DNA from: Desmodus rotundus
Taxonomy: Eukaryota > Chordata > Mammalia > Chiroptera > Phyllostomidae
Direction of reading: 5' to 3'
Assembly (NCBI RefSeq): GCF_022682495.2
Contig: NC_071392.1
Location: 87,126,797 to 87,190,796 of the forward strand
DNA length: 64,000 bases
Part shown: one piece after another, positions 11,961 to 24,529 of the stretch
Layout: every line of letters starts with the position of its first letter
Position numbering within the stretch: the first letter of the stretch is position 1
Translations under genes and position numbers: made by a program
Notes under the pieces: generated by a model
What the model was told of the DNA's origin: nothing
The model's input: only the letters and a program-made list of their open reading frames with translations
The model's database searches: none

Positions 11961-12925
11961 TGCTTTATTTACTTCTTCTCATGGATTCCTGGCCTTCGCT
12001 GCCTGCAATCTAGAGTCTTTAACCATTTTTGCATTCATTTGCTTCATCTTCGGGTTGCTTCAGGTGGAAGAGTAAATTCTAGCTCCTGTTATTTTATCCT
12101 TACTGGCAACTTCCTTAGTAGTTTACTTCTAAAAACTTGTTTGCTTTAGAATATGTTGATGCCTATGAAAACTCAAATATTTAAATATAATTAATGAGAA
12201 CATGCTCCATCTCAAAATATACTGTAACCAACAGACTATGACAGTCTTCAAACTAATGACCTTGAGAAAAACAGCGTTTTAGGTCTGAATATCTTTTTTA
12301 ATGTATTTTTAACATTGTATTCCAACCATGACAAAATATAAGTGGAGTAAATTCTACTTATTAACTGAAAAAATACCCTATGGTTATACTTGGATTTTAT
12401 GGACTAGGTTAAAAATAGACCAGGGAATATTGTCTGTTGGCAAAAGAAAAGTCATTACAAAAATGAAGTGCCCTGAATAATATATGACTACATTTATTTA
12501 TATTTGCTATCTCACTTTATGAAAAACCTTTAATATTTAACTTGTTTCTTTTTAATACTATTTCAGAGTCAATAGGTTACACACAACTGACAAGAAGCTC
12601 AAGTATTTTTAAAGCTGAAACTGATACCCTATCCCAGAAAGTTTAAAGACATGACATTTTTTTTTTCATTTCACTTTTATTTGGCTTTTCTGCATGAGAA
12701 TACGGTACTGATTAGGAAGTACTTGTCCTCTCCTGCCTTGAAGTAATCTTCGTTCCTGGCATAGGGCAGGGGTGCTGTAGCTTCCTTTGAGCAGTGACAG
12801 CACAGAGAGTGACTGTGAAGCAGGTGACATGAGGCTCCCGGCCCTGTTGTCACCTCGTGCCATTGCCGCTCCTTACCACCTGCGGTTCCTGCGGTTTCCA
12901 CCCTTTCCTCTTTGAAAGAGCGAAT
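11960..12925. other. unassigned stretch
   Basis: AT-rich to 12660, then moderate composition with a T10-type run at 12659-12667. No supported gene. Two overlapping minus-strand open frames at 12666-12901 share the same DNA in different frames and show no domain. Confidence 0.4.
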
Positions 12926-12929
12926 GCAA

Positions 12930-13450
12930 TCAGGGTTTCCACTACGTACACCGCTGCAGTCAAAGCGCCGTCCCCAAACAACGACTCGAAGATCTGGAAG
13001 CAGCCCAAGTGACTGTCAGCAGAGGAGTGGCCGCAAAGCTGTGGGCCATGCACACAATGGAATACTACACGGCTGTAAAAAAGAAGGAAATGTTTTCTTT
13101 GGTGATGGATCTGAAGAACATTATGCTAAGTGAAATGAGCCAGTTGGAGAAAGACAAATAATACATGATCTCACTTATATGTGGAATCTAACGAACAAAA
13201 CAAAATGATGAACAAAATAGAAACAGGGGTGTGGCTTCATGGAACAGACTCACAGTTGTCAGACGGGGGTGGGGGGCGTGGGGGGAAGGGAGACTGGACG
13301 AAAGAAGGTGAAGGGATTAGCCAAAGAACATACATGTGGGAATGACTCGTGGACACAGACAACTGTGTGGCGATGGCCAGAGGGAAGGAGGGAAACGGGG
13401 GTATCTGCTATAGTGTCAGCAATAAAAATAAAGAAAAATTCCATTGACAA
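12930..13450 (+). mobile_element. L1 3' end
   Basis: Terminal ORF2 and 3' UTR: 'gatctggaagcagcccaagt', 'cacacaatggaatactacac', 'gctaagtgaaatgagccagt', 'cacttatatgtggaatctaa', then the G-rich 'gacgggggtggggggcg' and an 'aataaaaataaag' end. The layout matches the copy at 45500-45905. It is 5' truncated. The open frame at 13239-13652 starts inside this UTR and is not a gene. Confidence 0.85.
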
Positions 13451-13459
13451 TTATGTTTT

Positions 13460-15080
13460 GCAGAAAAGAAACTTAGGCCAACGTAAGGATGTTGAAAGAG
13501 TAAAATTACAGAAAATTGACAAATATGAAGAGATTGTTTTTACTTGCATGTTTTCTTGTAAACAGTTTCATGAAGTACTACATGTGATTCAATATTACAC
13601 TATAGAAAATGAAATACAAATGAGTTATGTCATTACTTTGTTTCTATCTTAAGGTTTTGTCACATTATCTACAATTACAATATAGTATTTCCTACTCTTA
13701 TTCATTATGAATCCAAACTTACAAAATAAGTTTTCCCTTATTTTTATTGTTGACACTATTGCCGATGTCCTTAAAATAATTTCAAATGATCACTTTCTAT
13801 GGGGAAAAAATCACAGGAGAGCAGTTCAGACCACATTTTGGACCTTGGGGCTACAAATCCCTACTTACTTAGGGTTTACCTGGGGGGCAACAATTCCTTT
13901 CCTGTAGCTCCCCACTTATAATTTTCTTGTCTTTGTACCACCAAATTCCATCTGCATCTTGTAAAATATTCTGTTAGCAAAGCAGAAGCTAAGTAAGAAA
14001 TGTGATGTTTTCCTAAAGCAGAAACCCACTTTGAATATTAACACACCAAATGTGTAACTCTGGCTCACTCTGAATTATCCTTGTGGGTGTTTTATTTTAA
14101 AAATCTGTACTAATATGATAAAGATAAAATAAATGAGATGTTTTCTGTATTTAGTTAAGACTTCCCCACCATCTCTCATGAAAACTGAATTAAAATTTTA
14201 TGAAAAGAAATGCAGAGATTATTAAATATCCTTCAGGGACCAGTGAACATGTACTTGCATAGTTGCCTTAACTGTCTCAGATATGGACCTCCAGCTATAT
14301 TGAAGTGTATTGTTGGTTTCTTTTTTAATCTATAGATGAAAGTTTTTGAGTAGCCAGTTAATCTCTAAAGATACATAGTGGTTGTTTTAGGTTGATGCTG
14401 AAATGACAAATTAATTTCCCAACAGCTATTTAAAAGAGACAGAATCCCTTAGGAGCTATGGCATAGTCTAATCTCACTTAAGATAAATTTCAGGTTCTAT
14501 TACTTCGAATATTATGTTCATCACATTTTCCCACAATTTAAATGATAAACTATGTCCTGGAGGAAAACTACGTTTCCCAATCAAATAACACAGACCAGGC
14601 TTTTGAAACACACTGTTATGTTAATATTTTCTACATAAATTTATTATGAATAATGATTCATTTTCTTTGGAATTAAGGAGCTATAATGCAGTTCCATTTA
14701 TCTTCCTGAATAATATTCTCTTCCTTTTGCTTTGCGGCCTCAGTCCCCAGGCTATAGGGACATTGCCTAATAAATTTTTTATTTTATAACTCTAAGGAAT
14801 TTTCCAATTGTACAAAGTAAATTCATGTTACCAGTGGAAGTGCAGAATGCAAATGTGCTTATGCATCTATGTTTCCTAAGCTATAGATCACTGATGTTTC
14901 CTCCATTGTCTAGATCAAAGGCAGTGACCATGAGCTGGATTAGCCTCTGCTAAATTCTTGGGTCTTGTGGAGATGAAAAAAATGAAGTTTTCATAGGTTT
15001 TACCTACTCCCCTGCCCAAATGAAGATAGAAATCCATAATCGGCTTACATTAGGTGTTCTCCTGAGAAGCTTCTCTCTGT
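13460..15080. other. AT-rich unassigned stretch
   Basis: No gene, RNA or clear repeat seen. Open frames are short and of A/T-biased composition. Confidence 0.5.
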
Positions 15081-15086
15081 GTTAGG

Positions 15087-15192
15087 ACAGGGTGGGGCAA
15101 ACATAGGTTTACTGTTACGAGTATGTGAAAGTTTATTATTGTATTATTTTCCATACCAATAACTGTAAACCTACTTTTGTCCCACCTGTACT
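15087..15192. mobile_element. mariner-type MITE, about 105 bp
   Basis: The left end reads 'cagggtggggcaaacatagg' and the right end, reverse-complemented, reads 'caggtgggacaaaagtaggt'. The inverted repeats run about 30 bp, leaving only a short AT-rich middle. A TA follows the right end, as expected for Tc1/mariner insertion; the left TA is not intact. The copy at 29954-30079 has the same termini. Confidence 0.7.
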
Positions 15193-15779
15193 CTCCCAGA
15201 GCCGAGAGTGCAGATGATGTAATGTTTCTAAACAAAATTGATGACCCTGTTGTTTTGTGTTGAATTCAAGAATAGTAGCTTGGACAGTGAGAGCAAGAGT
15301 CCGTGGTGAACAATATTTTGGCTGCCACTTAAAATCCAGATTTAAAACATCTCCATGTTTCAATGATGCCAATGGTGAGGGCAAAATAAATTCATGTGAG
15401 TTCCTCCACAATCAACCCAAATTTATAGGCATTCTTTACATGAAAGGAGAGACATTATCGTATTCCAAAAATGTAATTTTCATAAACATTTCTCATTCAA
15501 TAAGCAGTTAGAGCTTCATGTGTCATTTCCATTTCTATGATAATTTACATTTGCATGTTGGATTCACCCTGCAAATTAAATTCATCCTAAAATTAAGTTT
15601 ATTATAAATCTTCCCTTGGCAAACCAAATTGACTTCTGTGTTTTACTTAGTGGCTTCATTCTCCTATTGCCTAAAAATAAAATCACAAGCACATTTTTTT
15701 ACTTCTTCCTTCCCCTTATTCCTGCAGTGAACTGGCCAATGTGCTGTCCAATTCTCTAGGAATCATAAGCAAAGGACAA
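15193..15779. other. unassigned stretch
   Basis: Nothing recognised. Overlapping open frames of 84-91 codons on both strands have no domain. Confidence 0.4.
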
Positions 15780-16199
15780 TGTGGAAACTTACAAATACAT
15801 GGAAACTACACAACACACACTTGAACAACTATTGGGTCAAAGAGAAAAATCAAAAGGGTAATTAGAAAAAATATCTCGGGACAAACAAAAAGAAAGAAAA
15901 AGAGAAAACACAACATAAAATTGATGGGATACAGCAAAAGCAATACGAAGATGGAAATTTATGGTGACAAACACACACATTAGAAAAGAAAAAGCTCGAC
16001 CAACATTATACCTCAAGGAGTCGGAAACACCAAGTTCAAAGTTATCAAAAGGAAGGAAGTAAGAGTAGGACAGAAATAAGTAAACTGGAGGATATAAAAA
16101 CAATAGAAGAATTCACAGAACTAAGATGTTTAAAAAACCCACAAAATTGACAAACCCTTAGCTATGCTCACCAAGAAAAAAAAAAGAGGAAATAAATTA
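15780..16199 (+). mobile_element. L1 ORF2 fragment, left half
   Basis: ORF2 sequence with 'acttgaacaactattgggtc', 'aaaatcaaaagggtaattag', 'gggatacagcaaaagcaata' and 'cccttagctatgctcaccaa'. It is interrupted at 16200 by a mariner element and resumes at 16719. The minus-strand open frame at 15837-16103 is a shadow of its A-rich strand. Confidence 0.85.
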
Positions 16200-16718
16200 T
16201 CAAGTTGGGCAAAAAGACACATTTTTCATTTTCACCAACTTTATCGATTTGGATATTTTATGTCAGCTACTTCCTGCATGGTATAACATTGATTGTTCTC
16301 AATTAATGTCTCAATTTGGTCACTGTCAACCTCAACTTGTCTACCAGACTGTGGAGCATCATCCAATGAGAAATCTCCAGCACAAAACTTTGCAAATCAC
16401 ATTTGACATGTTGGATCGGTCATAGCACCTTCTCCATACACTGCACCAATCTTTTTTTTTTTTTTTTTGCATTTCAGTTGCATTTTTACCTTTCTTGAAA
16501 TAGGGCGTAATATGCCAAAAATATTGCATATTTTCTTTGATCTTCAATATTAAAATGGCTGCACAAAACTTCATCATTTATAATTTTTTTTTAATGCACG
16601 CTGATATGACAGCTATCACTATACTAATGAAACTGTTTGAATGAAGAGGAAGACAACTAAGCACTACAAGAGCCATTTTATGGAAAATAAAAACAAATGA
16701 ACCTTTTGGCCAACCCAA
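16200..16718 (-). mobile_element. internally deleted mariner element
   Basis: A 519-bp mariner inserted in L1. Minus-strand termini are 'ttgggttggccaaaaggttc' (from 16718) and an imperfect inverted copy 'tcaagttgggcaaaaagac' (from 16200). TA flanks both sides (16198-16199 and 16719-16720), the mariner target. Only the transposase N-terminus remains: the minus-strand frame from 16577 reads MMKFCAAILILKIKEN, then YFKKGKNATEMQKK and further diagnostic pieces, with stops and a long A-run expansion. The middle and the catalytic DDD region are missing. From memory it resembles the BTMAR1-type mariner of cattle. Confidence 0.85.
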
Positions 16719-17590
16719 TAATAAAATGAAAAATAAAATAGAAGCCGATACAACTGATGCCATAGAAATAAAAAAAAATCATAAGGCACTATTATGACCA
16801 ATTATACACCAAAAAATTGGACAGCATAGAAAAAACTGGATAAATTTCTAGAACATACAACCTACCAAGATTGGATCAAGAAGTGTATAGAAAATCTGAG
16901 CACGCAATAACAAAAGCATTCCCCCTCCCCACAAATAAAAATCCCAACACCACATGCTTTCATAGATAAATTCTACCAAATATTTAAAGAAGAATTAATG
17001 CCAATCCCTTAAACTCTTCCATAAAACTTGACAGGAAGAAACACTTTCAAACCCATTTTATGAAGCCAGTATTCCTCTGACCTCAGAAACAGCCCCAGAA
17101 AACTACAGGCCAATATCCTCATGAACATGAGTGCAAAATCCTGAACAAAATATTAGCAGCCCTAACTCACCAGTACATGAAAAAGGTCATGCACCATGAC
17201 CAAGTGCGGTTTGTCCCTGGGGTGTAAGCATAGTTCACCAGGCAAATCAATAAATGGGATACACCACATAACAGGATAAATATCACATGATCATCTTAAT
17301 AGATGCAGAAAAAGAATTTGATAAAATTCAACACCCTTTCATTAAAAACAAACAAACAAACAACTGAACAAATTAGGCATAGGAAAAAATGACCCCAATG
17401 CAATGAAGATCATATATAAAATCTACCCCACAATATCATACTTTATGATGAAAAACTGAAATCATTTTCTCTAAGATCTAGAAAAAGGCAAGAATGCCCA
17501 GTCTTTCCACTTCTATTCGGTATGGTACTGGAAGTCCTAGCCAGAGCAATGAGACAAGAAAAATTAATAAAAAGTTCTTATATCTTAATA
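16719..17590 (+). mobile_element. L1 ORF2 fragment, right half (RT region)
   Basis: Continuation of the L1 split by the mariner. It covers the reverse-transcriptase region: 'tttcatagataaattctacc', 'actacaggccaatatcctca', 'catgcaccatgaccaagtgc', 'ttaatagatgcagaaaaaga' and 'tactggaagtcctagccaga'. Stops and indels occur throughout, so it is non-functional. A (AAAC)n patch lies near 17347-17363. Confidence 0.9.
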
Positions 17591-17599
17591 AATAAAATT

Positions 17600-18540
17600 C
17601 CTTCTATCTACCCCTCCATTGTATTACAATGCCAGAGCCATAGTCTGAGATCTTAGTACTTTCTATCCAGAATACTGCAGCATCTCTACACTGGTGCTCC
17701 CCCTGCCTCACCCTTGGCTCCTGGGGTACTGTCCCTCTCCAGGACAGGACATCTAAAATGCTAATGACATTCATCTTTGGATTAAAATTGACAAAACTGT
17801 CATAGTACCCATCATGTTGCAGAATAAAGGCCATGAGACTTTGCATTGTAAATGGCATGTGATAATTACTCCTTATCTTCTCTATTTGTCTGCTAATTTG
17901 TAACATGAAACTTGTGATTTAAGCAACAAAAACCAAACCAAACCAAGTTCTTCTCTATTCATTTAACATATCTGATACATACCTTTCTGCTGCCCAATGC
18001 CAGACACATTGCAACGATACAATATTTATAGATGTAACAATGCAGCATTATTATGAAGACAGAGTTCAGGGAGAAAAATGCAGTGTTTATAATCTCCCAA
18101 TATTCCAGCTTGTCTTGGTGCCACAAGTATTATATTTTTGAAGACTCTGAAAATAGTGTGTGGGCTGTCAGTTTACAGAATTCTAAAGAAGAAATAGTGA
18201 CAAATAATGTATATGTTGTATTCAGACTTGGAAACTGAATTGCAAATGAATAATCATGTTTCTTGAGCATCTTCAAAATGTACATATACCTGGCAATTTA
18301 GACCTTTCTCTGAAATTCCATAATTCAATTTGCTGCAATCTTGTCATGCTAAAAGATCCTTTTAAGGTAAAAATAGGTATCTGAAGACTTAAGAAGAAGG
18401 TATATTTAGCAATAAAGTTCAGGTAAAATCCTGAATATATGCCCATATTGATGCTACTGTTAAATGTAAATATACAGATCATATTAATAAATTCCATAAT
18501 AATTTTGTTATTGGAATGCTTAAATTATAAATATTACATT
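17600..18540. other. unassigned stretch
   Basis: No gene or named repeat seen. The minus-strand open frame of 100 codons at 17604-17906 has no recognisable domain. Confidence 0.4.
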
Positions 18541-18544
18541 TGTC

Positions 18545-20530
<1,986 letters not shown>

Positions 20531-21082
20531 CCCGTGTTGATCAAAATATCCTTTAGAACCCACATTTTGGATGCTATAAAATAAATTACATTAGTAAATA
20601 TTTATTCTTATTTAAAGGATATGTCATACTTGTGTGATCACTATAGTTTCTTTTGTGTAAAGAAAAACTGTTATAAAAAGTTTATTTTTAAAGTTTAAAA
20701 CCTGGTAAAATACTCATATTAAATTTATAAAATGTTCTTATATTTCCCTTTTTCATTTTTTCTTTTACATTCGATATTTTACTAAAATGATCCGAAGTGC
20801 TGGAATTTAAATGCATCATGCCAAGTGTGTCATTTCCTGAAATTGAGGTAATAAAACCTAAAACACATCTCCTTAAATTAATATTTTACTACATTCCTCT
20901 CTCCACTGATGGTAACTCTAATATTTAAACAACGTTCTACCCTTTTAACATTGCAACAATCTTCGTGGCTAGAGACAGACCAAGGGAAGCAGCGATGATG
21001 AATAAGGAAGGGAAAATGAAAACCCTACCACATAGCCATGTTTCCATGAGTTTGAAAGCAGAAACTCACATCTCATATTCTC
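20531..21082. other. AT-rich unassigned stretch
   Basis: Nothing coding. The 'ataaaataaattacatt' at about 20577-20593 resembles the 'ataaatattacattt' just upstream of the pseudogene and could be the far target duplication, but the match is too loose to claim. Confidence 0.35.
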
Positions 21083-21275
21083 CAGTGTGGCATCTCTGGG
21101 CCACGCTGGAAGAAGAAGAGTTGTCTTGGGCCACACATTAAATACATGAACACTAATGAAAACTGATGAGCAACAGAAAATAAGGTTTTAAGTAAATTTA
21201 TGGTTTTGTACTGGGCCGGAGTCATAGCCATCCTGGGCTGCATGTGGCCCGTGGGCCGCGGGTGGGACACCCCTG
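21083..21275. mobile_element. hAT-like non-autonomous element
   Basis: The ends are 'cagtgtggcatctctgggcc' and, reverse-complemented, 'caggggtgtcccacccgcgg'. The middle is AT-rich and contains 'gtggcccgtgggccgcgg' near the right end. This matches the layout of short mammalian hAT elements, which are mobilised by a transposase encoded elsewhere. I could not find a convincing 8-bp target duplication. Confidence 0.6.
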
Positions 21276-22980
21276 CTAGGGCATTTTCTTTAAAGCCATA
21301 TCTGTCACTTGTCAGAAAAAATGCAACGTGGCCCCCACGCAGTGGAATACTAAAGTGTGCTTGCCAGCAAATTAATATGTTAGAGTATATACTGTTTATT
21401 GAATTTGCAAATATACACTTCAACACAACTCCAAAAAGTTTTGTGAAAGTAAAGTCAACGACCATCCTTATTCCTAATGGTAGCCCATCCAGTATGCCAA
21501 TCAATCCCGTATTTAAAAAAAAAAAAAAAAAGATAATGTAGGATTAGACTGCAAAGAATCCTACTTACCTGCCTGTCATGTATTCTCCATTATTTTTTTT
21601 TCTTTTAAAAAACCAACTAAAGATTGAATTTGTCCTAGGCTATAAAATTGTATTTCCAAACTGAAACTGTTGGGTTCTGTGTCCCAGAAATCTCCTAAAA
21701 GGGGGTGACTCCCCTGGCTTCATTGTTTTATGCCTACTTCTCCCTTCTTCTTGCCTCCTAGAATATGGATTTGGTAACTAGAGATAGCATGGCTGTCTCA
21801 AAAAAAAAAAAAAGTCAATCCTTGAGTTTGGAAACACAAAGACACTGAACAGATAAAAGAGACGGGATTCCTGGCTCTATACCATCCCCATGCACCCTGG
21901 GCTGCCTAGGACTTGAATCCTTTTACGTAAGAGAAACATCCAAAAATTACTTTCTTTAAGTAACTATTATTTTTTATGTTTTTAATGTTTTTGATGTAAC
22001 ATGGAGATACATTTAATGACAGGTAATACAAAGTTTGGTACCTGGAAGATTCTATTGCAGTGAACGGAATCACAGCCATGGAACTGCCTGAATGGAGGAG
22101 ATGATAAGGCAACTACTAAGCATCCTGATAGTGTAAGCTAGAGAGTTGATGATTCTTATGTGATAGCAAAATATTTGTTCAAATTTTTTCCTGCTGTGTA
22201 TTGGAAGGCAGATAACATGCCAACCTAGGTGGTAACCTTACAACCTCTCGTCCTGTTATAGAAGAAAGTAAAGGTGTAGCCTGCGTTCAATCTTCTTTGT
22301 CGCTTCAGTTAATAAACTGAAATTAGAGCCAGGAGGGAAGTGAGCGGAGATCAAATATAGAAGGCTTGCTTGAGATTCCTTCTACCAATGGCTCGCAGTC
22401 GAATTTCACCGAGAATTCATTAATTTGGAATAAAGCTGGATGAGAAAGATAAATTCCACTGTATTCCAATCCGGTGCATTTATCAAGTCTGCCTGTTATA
22501 GGGCAGCAATAGCAGGAGATGAACCATGGCCAAACCCTTCCCGACAATTTTCGTAAGTGTTCTCTTGTTAGCGGGAGCACACTGATGAAGGTCAGGGGGA
22601 GGTGTGGGGTTGCTACTTGACCCCATTCTTTCAAGTGTATTCAGAATAGTCAATGCTACTTTAATGCATAGGAGGTGGGAAGAATGCAAAAGTCAACGAG
22701 TAAAAAGTGAGATTCTTAAGGCTTACTGACTGTACCTGGATGAGAACGTCAGCCATGGTTATTTATGCATGAAATTGATTGGAAGAAATATACCAGGCAA
22801 TTGATAATATCTGTAAGCACTTTCATATCCAATAAAATGCTCTTAAATTCCTTAAAGATTCTAAAATCCTTTGACCCTTCCCTGGAAGAGGGGTGCCATC
22901 CCCAAAAAGATTGTCTTCCCCAGTGCCCATGTCAGACGTGGTTGTGGGCAAGAACAAAGAACTCTGTAGAAAGTGAGGCA
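21276..22980. other. unassigned stretch
   Basis: No gene seen. There are A-runs at about 21515-21532 and 21801-21814. The open frames at 21200-21541 and 22323-22634 have no domain; the former starts within the hAT-like element. Confidence 0.4.
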
Positions 22981-22984
22981 CACA

Positions 22985-22986
<2 letters not shown>

Positions 22987-23044
<58 letters not shown>
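22987..23044. repeat. compound (GT)n(GA)n microsatellite
   Basis: About 15 GT units run directly into about 13 GA units. It encodes a Cys/Val then Glu/Arg tail in an open frame (22765-23067), which is therefore not credible as a gene. Confidence 0.95.
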
Positions 23045-23144
23045 CGAGGGGGAAATTCACAGAGTGAGGGAAGAGGTAGAGAGAGACAATGTGGAGGATG
23101 AGATGCATCATCTATTTATCTCATTACCTATCACAAAAATACCT

Positions 23145-23285
23145 ATGAAATAATTAAAAGTATTATCCTATTTTTTACAGTTTAGGCAATGAGCCTTAAA
23201 GAAGTTCAATAACTAAGCCAAAATAAAACAGCATGGAAATGTAGGAGCTAGGGCTGGCTAAGTGCAGAGGCTACTCTTACGTACA
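23145..23285 (+). repeat. MIR SINE
   Basis: It follows the MIR core: 'tattatcctattttttacag', 'tttaggcaatgagccttaaa', 'gaagttcaataactaagcc', then 'ggagctagggctggctaag'. It is diverged but the order is intact. Confidence 0.7.
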
Positions 23286-23552
23286 GAAATTAAACTGGAA
23301 AAGATGATAATAGTATATACTTCCGCATGGGGAGATTACAAGTAGCACTTAAAAAACTGTTATAAACTTTAATTTACAATGGGTATGCATTTACTTTAAT
23401 TATTTTCAGGAAAAGCAATTTAAAAATTCTTCTAACCAAAACTGTGTGCTAATATTCCACTGTATGACTACGGCACTATTTATGGCCATTGGTAATTGCG
23501 TCGGATTTCTTGCTCTTAGAAGCTTCAATAATCACGCAGATCTGGGATTGTA

Positions 23553-23768
23553 TACACGGGGTCTGGCACAAATAATGCCCCCTTTTTATTACAAAATCTT
23601 TTGTTACAAAATCATAAGCATGTAATTCTGTAACGTAACAATATCACACTCAAGCCCACCATGTGACATTGTAGGTGAAACATTCAAATTGACACTATAA
23701 ATTATTACACCCACATTATCCCCCTACCAACCACACTCACGCAGGCCTTACTTCTGCTGGACCCTGTA
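23553..23768 (+). mobile_element. TA-flanked MITE, copy 1 of 3
   Basis: The left end 'ggggtctggcacaaataatg' and right end 'ttctgctggaccctgta' match the copies at 45095-45309 and 53672-53884. Internal landmarks are a doubled 'ttattacaaaatctttt' motif, 'ataagcatgtaattctgtaa' and 'ccaaccacactcacgcagg'. It is non-coding. TA adjoins the ends, pointing to Tc1/mariner-type mobilisation. Confidence 0.75.
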
Positions 23769-24059
23769 TGTGCAGATGAGTTATTCTAAGATGCCTAGAG
23801 ATGGAACCACCGGAAACAAATGCGTATATATTTATGCCGACTGGAGAGTCGTGTTAGATTTTAAAGAGCACAGTTGTTCCATATTTATCCACAGCTCTCA
23901 TTACACTTTTATCCATTTGGTAGGGATAAAACAGTATCTCTGGGTTTTTAAATTTGAGTTTATGTGGCAAAAACTGTGGGTGATTATTTCTTAACAGGTT
24001 TATTTTTTATGCATGATCCTGTTCTGTTAATTGTTCACTGTATTATTGATAATATTTTC

Positions 24060-24520
24060 CATGTTTCACAGAAACTTTTACATATTCTGCTATGATTCTT
24101 TTGTTGCGATATGTTGGTCACATAGATCTCCTTGATCATTTTTAAAAATTATTCATGCCTTTTAATTCAAAAAAGTTCTTCATTTTGATGTGATCTAGTA
24201 TATCAAGTGCTTTTTTAAAGTTTTTAAAAGATTTTATTTATTTACTTTTAGAGAGGGGAAGGGAGGGAGAAAGAGGGAGTGAAGCATCAATGTGTGGTTT
24301 CCTCTCAAGTGCACCCGCCCCCCCCAGGGACGTTGCCTGCAACCCAGGCATGTGCCTTGACTGGGAATTGAACCAGTGACCCTTTGGTTTTCAGGCTGGT
24401 ATTCAATCCACTGAGCCATACCAGCCAGGGCTCAAGTGTTTCTTTCTTTTTTTTTTATTAATATACTTTTGCTTTTGCTTAGAAAGTCCTTCCCAGAGGA
24501 ATATATATTTTAAAAAGATG
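24060..24520 (-). mobile_element. L1 ORF2 fragment interrupted by a SINE
   Basis: Outside the inserted SINE, the two flanks join into 'cttcattttgatgtgatcta' and 'ttttgcttttgcttagaaag', the reverse of the ORF2 3' region of old L1. It is strongly decayed and the outer ends are uncertain. Confidence 0.5.
24203..24438 (-). mobile_element. VES-type SINE
   Basis: A bat tRNA-derived SINE in reverse. The tRNA-like head is on the right: 'cactgagccataccagccag', with B-box complement 'gggaattgaaccagtgaccc' and 'aggcatgtgccttgactggg'. The body is the pyrimidine/purine tract 'agagaggggaagggaggg', and the T-rich end is on the left. Short flanking duplications (tcaagtgct / tcaagtgtt) lie at 24203 and 24432. 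It is inserted into an L1 fragment. Confidence 0.85.
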
Positions 24521-24529
24521 CTTAATTCC

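Noticed and set aside
13239..13652. 137-codon plus-strand open frame
   Set aside because: Its first half is the G-rich 3' UTR of an L1, and its second half is AT-rich unassigned DNA.
21073..21504. 143-codon minus-strand open frame
   Set aside because: It overlaps a hAT-like element and a plus-strand frame of similar length, and has no recognisable domain.
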